Shown piece by piece: positions 56,761-64,000 of a stretch of DNA of 64,000 bases. Every line of letters begins with the position of its first letter. Position 1 is the first letter of the stretch. The notes under the pieces were generated by a model. That model did no database searches. It was not told the DNA's origin and saw nothing but the letters and a program-made list of their open reading frames with translations. The position numbers and the translations under genes are program-made. Origin of the DNA: Rutstroemia sp. NJR-2017a BVV2. Its lineage: Eukaryota; Ascomycota; Leotiomycetes; Helotiales; Rutstroemiaceae. The stretch covers positions 1 to 64,000 of the forward strand of contig NJPS01000053.1 in assembly GCA_002946415.1 (NCBI GenBank), given 5' to 3'.

Positions 56761-59700
56761 TTGTTGCTTATTATAAATATAACTATATCTTCACTAAATT
56801 GTAATAGTAATATTGTTATAGCTTATAGCAATACTAATAACAAAGAAAGTAATAACGATAATAACAAACTGAAGAAATTCAGATTTCAAGAAACCTTGAA
56901 AGTTATACTACTAGATAAATATAATAGTAATAGAAAGAAATTGGAAATCTTTCTTTTATAATTAAGAATATATTTCAAATTCAATATTAACAAATTCGAT
57001 ATCCGAGATACTAAGAATCTCTAGATTATCTCTTATCTAAGAGATAAAATAGCTAAATAGATTAAATCTTTTCTAACTAATTATTTCGAGAATAGTTATA
57101 ACCTAGTTATTATAATAGTAACTACTATAGTTATATTCGCAAATTACAAAAGATTCTGTAAAGAAATCAAATAAATATTTGGAGATATCGATATTATAAG
57201 AACTATAGAATAATAACTTTTTAATTTATAATAAACCGGATCTATAATCAATTATATAACAGAATTTCAAAAATACAGAAATCAAATTAACTAAGAAATA
57301 ATAGCACTACTTAATTATTATATAAAAGAACTAAAGAGAAATATTAAACTCGAATTATCTTGAAGAAACTCGATCGATAATATAAATAACTTGATCGAAG
57401 AAACTATTTATATCGATAATAGAAATTATAAATTCCAAAGAGAAATATACTTTAGTAATATAAATTAATACTCTCAATAATATCGATAGAATAAGAAAAG
57501 ATCAAAGTTTTCCAAAAAACAATATACTAGAAAAAAGATTTATAATAATTCTATATAACTAGATATAATAAACTCAAAAAACAATTTTTTCTAAAATAAA
57601 CAAAACTACTAATAAAAACAGAAACTTTATTTCAAATACAAATTCCTAGAATACTAAATAAAAGATTACTAAAGGAAATCTCAAAAGATAAAATCTAAAT
57701 AAACTAATTAGAAAGAAAAGAAATAACTTAAATTTATAGTAGAATAAAACAATAGCTAGATTATATCTAGATACTAATTAAATATAATAAATAGTTATCA
57801 AATTATTTAAGAAATAGATTATATATAACTAATATAGATTATTTATTATAAAGATTTGTATTTAGTTTATAAAATAAATAAAAAGAAAATAGATTAGTAT
57901 CTAAAAAAGCCTAGTAATAAGAAAATTATTATTTAAAACAAATCTCCAAAATAAGAAGAGATATAATTTTTAGAAAAAATCAGTTATTATAAAACTAGAT
58001 CTTGAAAATAAAAGATATTTATAAACTTATTAAATAATAATAGATTCTAGAACAATACTCGAAATATCCGAGATCAACTAATTATAAATTACTATTATAA
58101 GTTGGAACTTGAGATTGGTTCTACTAAGATATAATAAAAAACTCGAACTTATAAAAGATTTAGAGAATTCCAATAATATAATCTATCAAGTAATAAAGAA
58201 ACTTAGGAAGTTATTTACCAATATAGTTATAAAGATCAATGAAATATATTATTATAGAAATTGATTTAATTATAAAAGATAGTATTATAGATCTTCAAAT
58301 ATAAAATATCTATCAAATATATTGATATTCCTATTAGATAAATCCTCAAAATAAAGATTAAAATAAATCTAAATATAGTCTAGAAAGATATAATTGATAT
58401 CTAGAAGAGATTCTTTGATTTTATAAAAAATAGCAAGTTTAAAATTATAAACCGAAACCAGAAAAGAATTAATTAGAAATAATTTACCGAAAATATAAAT
58501 AAAGAACTAACTAGGAAGTTTAGAGCTATTTTAGGATTAAAATAGATTCTTTACAAAATATATATAAATAGATACTTACTCTAAATAATAATAGATTTAG
58601 GAATAATAAAGAATTTTATAATACTAGAAACTATAGTATTAGTAAAATTGTAAATTCTCGAGAAATTAGTTCTATATAGACTCTATCTTATTAATAAACA
58701 ATTAGCTAAAAGAGATAAATTAGTTTAATATAAAATATAAGAATTTGAGATATAACTAAAATAGTATTCTGAATAAATAAAAATAAATTTGATTTTATTA
58801 GAAGAATACTAACTAATTTTGGGAATATTATAGCTAAAAAGCTATAACTTATATATCAACTAAATTGTAATAACTATATAATATAATAAATATAAATATA
58901 AAACAAAGTTTATATAAAGTCTCGTAAAACTAATATCTAATTAAGAACTAAAAACAATATATTTACTGAAGTTGGATATCTTAACTTAAGATCCTTTACT
59001 AAAAGATATATTAATATAATATTAGAAATATACCAAGATTTTCAAAGAAAAATCTTATAAAGATATCTTATCAAAATACTAGTTTTGGGATTATAAAGTA
59101 AAATTGGAAGAAGGAAAAAAACTACTATTTTTACTAATTATATTATTATTAGAGAAAAAGCTTAGAATACTTCAAAAATATATTATAGAAAATTTAACAA
59201 AAAGATTTATTAAGAAATCCTATTTATTTACAAATATATCAATCTTTTTTATACCTAAAACTTATAATACAAAATTAAAACCAGTTATCGATTATCGAAA
59301 ACTGAATATTATTACTATTAAAGATCGATATATATTATTATTAGCTAGTAAGTTATAAAATCGAATCGGGAAAACTAAATATTTTACTAAATTGAATCAA
59401 TATATAGAATTTAACTTAATCTGAATCAAGGAAGGAGATAAATAGAAAATAATATTTTATATATAATATAGATATTATAAATACTAAGTTATATCTTTCG
59501 GACTTATTAATATATCTATAATATATATATATTTAGTTAATAATTTATTAAGAAAGTACCTCGATAACTATTATATAATATACTTGGATAATATCTTAAT
59601 TTTTACCAAGATCTTTGAAAAATATATCAAGATTATATAGGAAATATTATAGATTCTAATAGATATAAGTATTTTACTAAAACTTTCGAAATACAAATTT

Positions 59701-61700
59701 TATATTATTAAAACCGAATTCTTAAAATATATTATTAGAATTCACAAACTCGAAATAAATCTAAGAAAAGTAAAAGAAGTTTTAAAATAGATATAATCTA
59801 CTATAATTAAAGAAATATAATTATTTTTGGGATTTGCAAATTTCTATAAATAATTTATTAAAAGTTATTTGAAAATCGCAATACTATTTATAAAGTTAAC
59901 CAAGAAAGATTATAAATATAAATAAAATAATATAGTATAAAAAATATTTGAGATCCTCAAATAAATCTTTATATAGATACTAGTTTTTATTATCTTCGAT
60001 CTAGAATTACCGATTATTATTAAGATAGATATATTAGATTATATATTAGATATAGTCTTTAGCTAGCTAAATAAAGATAAGAAACTATAACTAATAATAT
60101 ATTATTCAAGAAAGCTTTAGTTAACCAAATTGAACTATGAAATTTATAATAAGAAATTTCTAGCAATTATTGATACTTTTAGAAAATAGAGAGTTTATTT
60201 CGAAAGATCTAAATATATAGTCCAAGTTTATTTAGATTATAAGAATTTGATATACTTTATAATAACTAAAGTTCTAAATAGATAATAAATATAATAAATA
60301 GAAATATTAGCTATATATAATTTCAAGATATTATATATTAAAGAAAACGAAAATATTAGAACCAATATATTTAGTAGAAAACTAGAATATTTAAAGAATA
60401 AGATATATAAATTATATATTATATTTTGCTAGAATAGAGATTTATTAATATTCAACTTAGTCTAATTAGTTATAATAATATTATTTTATAATAACTATTT
60501 AGAAAAGTAAATATAAAAGTACTATAGAAATAATTCTACTATAAAACAAATACTAGAATAATTAGATAAAAGATTTATAATCAAAGATAGTATTATATAT
60601 TTCTATAGAAAGATATATATTTCTTCGATCTTAACTAAATAGTTTATTTAGAAATAATATAAACTATTAGTTTATAGATATCAAAGAATTATAAAAATAT
60701 TTACAAGAATTAAAGTAAATTTATATTTTCCACAAATAAAAAAGATAGTTAAAGAAGTTATCAAAAACTATAATATCTATATATAGAATAAAACTTTACA
60801 ATATACTTTATATAATTAATTCAAAACTCCGAATATATTTCCTTAGTTATAGAAATCCATTATATAGAACTTTGTAGTTAAATTACTATCTTCGAAGAAC
60901 TTAATAATAGAAGTAATATATAATTCTATTCTAATTATAGTAAATTGATTAACCAAGTTTAGATATATAGTTCTATATAAAGAAAGTAATATAACTAAAG
61001 ATTTAATTTATATATTTTTACAAACAATAATTAATATATATAATATACTAGAAAAAATTATTTCAGATTAAGATAAACTCTTTATATCAAAATTTTGATA
61101 GATATTTATAATACTATTAAAGATCAAAAGAAAGTTTTCAATAGTATTCTATTTATAAATAGATAACTAGATAGAATAATTAAATTAAATTATAGAACAA
61201 TATTTATATTATTATATAAATTATCAATAAGATAATTAAGTAGAACTACTATTATTTATATAATTTATATATAATATATCTGAAGCTACAACAACAAATA
61301 TATTATTAGTATATACTAACTTTAGATTCGAGCTAAAAATATATAATATCTAGTTTCCAGATATAGTAAACTTAGATATCGATATAACAAAGATAAAAGA
61401 TTTAAAGAATTTATATAAATAACTATTACTTGATATCAAGTTCATTATATAATAAATAATATAATATTATAACCAGAAATATAATATAAAATCAATATTT
61501 AAAAAATAAAATAAAATTTACTTTCTTAAATAAAATATCAATATAAAAAAACCAAATAATAAACTAGATTATAAGAAATTAGGATTCTTCAAAATTAGTA
61601 AAATAGTTAGATTAGTTAATTACTATTTAGAGTTATTACAAATAATAAATTATTATAAAAACTAATTAACTGATATAAACTATAAAGATTACTAATTTAA
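56761..61700 (+). mobile_element. RIP-inactivated Ty3/gypsy retrotransposon relic
   Basis: Plus-strand pol order is legible through stops. Gag-like sequence (KLEIFLLQLRIYFKFN near 56940) is followed by reverse transcriptase near 59270-59600 (KPVIDYRKLNIITIKDRY; IKEGD; SFGLINISI; YLDNILIF, where the expected D-D is changed to D-N). RNase H lies near 60150-60290 (FLAIIDTF, YIVQVYLDYKNLIYFI). Integrase lies near 60690-61330 (a zinc-domain-like helix, then LLSSKNLIIEVIYNSILIIVN, LEKIISD, VELLLFI-FIYNISEATT). A chromodomain-like end (DYKKLGFFKISKIVRLVNYY) lies near 61570. No 3' LTR of the copy-D type is seen at the right end. Confidence 0.75.
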
Positions 61701-62479
61701 ATTAGAATTTCTCTATAACTATAGATTTATTTAATAAACAATTTATATATTTGGACTTTAAAGATTAATAATCTCTTTATATAAATCTTCGGTATTAGTA
61801 ATCCTAGAACTTTATTATTTAGATATTACTTTATATTTTAGATCTCTCTTATGAAGATCATCAACTTATAAAAGAGATTGAGAAGATTAGCTTAAGAAGA
61901 TTAGATAATTATTACTTAATTATATAATTATTTAATATTATTCTTATTTAATTCCTTTTTGCTTAGTTATCATAATATATAATAGTTATAAATCTGATAT
62001 AATATATAATTCTTTTATATAACTATCTATTAGCTTATTTGATAATTACCTTTATTTATTTATTATTTTATCTGTTATATTACTTTTACTATTATTATTG
62101 ATCTTTATAAATATATCGAACCTCAATATAATCGGTAATATCAAGTTTATTATCTATACCTAGTAATTAATATAGTATTTGGAACTCAAATAATAATATC
62201 TAGTTAAAGATATTTAGTATCTTATCAATCCTAATCTTATTTCTAATTTTATATATCTCAAAGTAATTAGTATAAATCAAAATAATACTTTCAACTAGTT
62301 TATTATTTCTATATTATCTCTATCTATCTTCAACAAATTCAGAATATAGTATAATACTAAATTCTATAAAAAATACTATATTGATCTCGATAATTTCAAA
62401 TCTATAATACTATCTGATACTTAGATAACTAATATTGAAGATATAGATAAAAATAATATCTTTAGTTTTTCTAATCTAA

Positions 62480-64000
62480 ATAGTTAGTAATCTTTATAAA
62501 CAACTTTATCTATTTAGAAACCAAAGTACTTAGTATTATCAATTATTAATAATATCAAGGATATTTTCAAGTTTCTTGAAAGAGAATATAGAAGTTATAA
62601 AGCTAAATAGGAAATAATATATAAAGTATATAAAGAAGTCTATATATAGATTTTATCAATAATCGATATAATTTACTTTATTGATATCTCTCAACAAATA
62701 TCAATAACTAATAAAATCATTTTATATAATATAATTCTTTCTTTTAAGTAATATTTTGTATTTATAGATTTATCTATTATATTCGGTCTTCAATATAAAT
62801 ATAGAGATATATTTCAATAAGTATAATAAAATTATACTATATCTTCAACTTAGTTCAAGAAATAGATTATTATCTATACCAAGACTAAAAGTTATAGATT
62901 TCTCGAGATTTAGAGAATTCTTATAATTATTACTTTCCTCAAAGTAATTAAGGAAAAAATCTATTTTATTTAGATTGAAAACTAGTTAATTAAAATAGAA
63001 ATAAATTAGTAATTTAGCTTACTATATAAAACTTTTGATAACTATATTAATATTATTAATAGATTTATTGAAATAAGATCTCGCGATACCAAAAACAAGA
63101 ATATATATATAACTAATATATCTATAGATAATAATATATTTATAAAAGTAGTACCTAATAATTAGCAATTATCAGAACTATCTACCGAAAATAGCTAAAG
63201 CTAACAAAATAAGAATAATAAAACTAAATTACTTTATCTTTATTATCTTACTACTTAGTTTGAAGAAACTAAAAATCGATATAACTAGAAACTAGAAAAC
63301 TATATTAACTTAAATAATCTATTATAAGGTAAATCTCCAAAAGATACCTTTATAGATATCAAGATCAAATAAATAAAAAAGTAGATTAATAATCCAAGAT
63401 AGAAAGATCTAAAGAAACTATTTATTAATAAAAGAATCAAATTACCAAATAAGAAAACTTCTATAAGTACTTAATTATTTTTCTCTAATAAAGTTATTAA
63501 TATAATTATTTTATTTATTTTTATATAAATTAGTAATCCTAGTATATTCTCTATCTTAGTTATTACTAAAAAGTATTATCTAGTAAACTTAATATTTCTC
63601 GATAATTATAATATAATATATTTGATCAACAATATTTCATTTCTTAATAATAGCAAAATCATAAATACTAATAATAATAATATTATCGAATATAGTACTT
63701 TATTGCTCCAAATCATTAGATATAGTATTTATATAATTAAGAAAATTCTTAATAAAGTAAATAATTCAAAAACTGAAGATCTTATATTAATTAATATAAT
63801 AGTTATTTCTAGATTTCATATAAATATCGTTTCTGAATTATATTTACAGAAATTAGATTTATAAGTATATAGTTTTGATAGTATATTAAGATATAATCCA
63901 ATAAAGAAAAATATAATTATTATTACTCTTCTTTATATATATAATCTAATTTTCTTGAAATTCAAGAAAATTTCTTTTTATCCAATTATTATATATCCTA
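62480..64000 (+). mobile_element. Ty1/copia-type retrotransposon relic (runs off the edge)
   Basis: The longest frame (63622-63864) reads KTEDLILINIIVISRFHINIVSELYLQ. This is the copia gag-pol pattern EDLVLxxVxVxxGFHxNIVSxxxLx just after the protease. The upstream segment, 62500-63500, reads as a degraded gag. Integrase and reverse transcriptase would lie beyond the window. The strand is inferred from this one well-matched block. Confidence 0.55.

Larger units (their letters stand above)
54701..64000. repeat. RIP-mutated AT-rich transposon block 2
   Basis: Over 9 kb of the same AT-saturated texture as block 1, running off the window edge. It contains two copies of the 552-bp LTR, a long Ty3/gypsy relic and the start of a Ty1/copia relic, each listed separately. 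Every reading frame is broken. Confidence 0.9.

Noticed and set aside
1..64000. CRISPR arrays, bacterial operons, ribosome binding sites
   Set aside because: Introns, gene families and RIP show a fungal nuclear genome. Regularly spaced repeats were not seen.
1..64000. tRNA or rRNA genes
   Set aside because: I looked by eye for TTCGANTC-type T-loops with matching stems and found none convincing. A covariance-model scan would be decisive.

Overview
The window looks like a nuclear contig from a filamentous ascomycete, possibly a leotiomycete, although the class is only a guess. The coding genes carry short introns of about 48-70 nt with GTAAGT-like donors, internal CTAAC-like branch sites and TAG/CAG acceptors. 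Several families are typical of filamentous fungi: DUF6594, fungal rhodopsin-fold membrane proteins, 2EXR/F-box-like, HET-domain and AIM6-like proteins. Two blocks, about 45.06-51.6 kb and 54.7-64 kb, are extremely AT-rich and hold transposon relics full of C-to-T/G-to-A changes and stop codons. That is the signature expected of repeat-induced point mutation (RIP).

Layout. 1-24.3 kb is a normal gene-rich region: an AIM6-like phosphodiesterase running off the left edge (-), a CCDC137-like nucleolar protein (+), a 2407-residue AT-hook/zinc-finger protein whose ends resemble the TFIIIC subunit Tfc3 (+), two single-pass membrane proteins (-), a caspase-fold protein (-), a small SH3-like protein (+), a DUF6594 membrane protein (+), a 937-residue zinc/PD-(D/E)XK-like protein (-), and a small cysteine-motif protein (+). 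24.9-42.6 kb carries metabolic and surface functions: a secreted GMC oxidoreductase (+), an AAAP amino-acid permease (-), a GNAT acetyltransferase (-), an FAD monooxygenase next to a BAHD-type acyltransferase (both -), and a seven-helix rhodopsin-fold membrane protein (+). From 42.9 kb the sequence becomes repeat-rich: a decayed HET-domain gene, a truncated LTR, one F-box-like gene, then the first AT-rich block (pogo/Fot1-type DNA transposon, an internally deleted Ty3/gypsy element, a solo-like LTR). A single intact gene, an S66 LD-carboxypeptidase/MccF-like protein, sits in a short normal-GC island at 52-53 kb beside a 374-bp MITE. The second AT-rich block holds two copies of the same ~552-bp LTR, a long Ty3/gypsy relic and the start of a Ty1/copia relic running off the right edge.

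No operon logic applies. The most plausible functional grouping is the FAD monooxygenase/BAHD acyltransferase pair, which looks like a small specialised-metabolism module without a visible backbone synthase. The caspase-fold, zinc/PD-(D/E)XK and DUF6594 genes between 14.9 and 22.6 kb, plus the HET relic at 43 kb, are the sort of content seen in fungal self/non-self and cell-death repertoires; any joint action is inference. Exon models were built by hand from splice signals and reading-frame continuity. No database search was possible.
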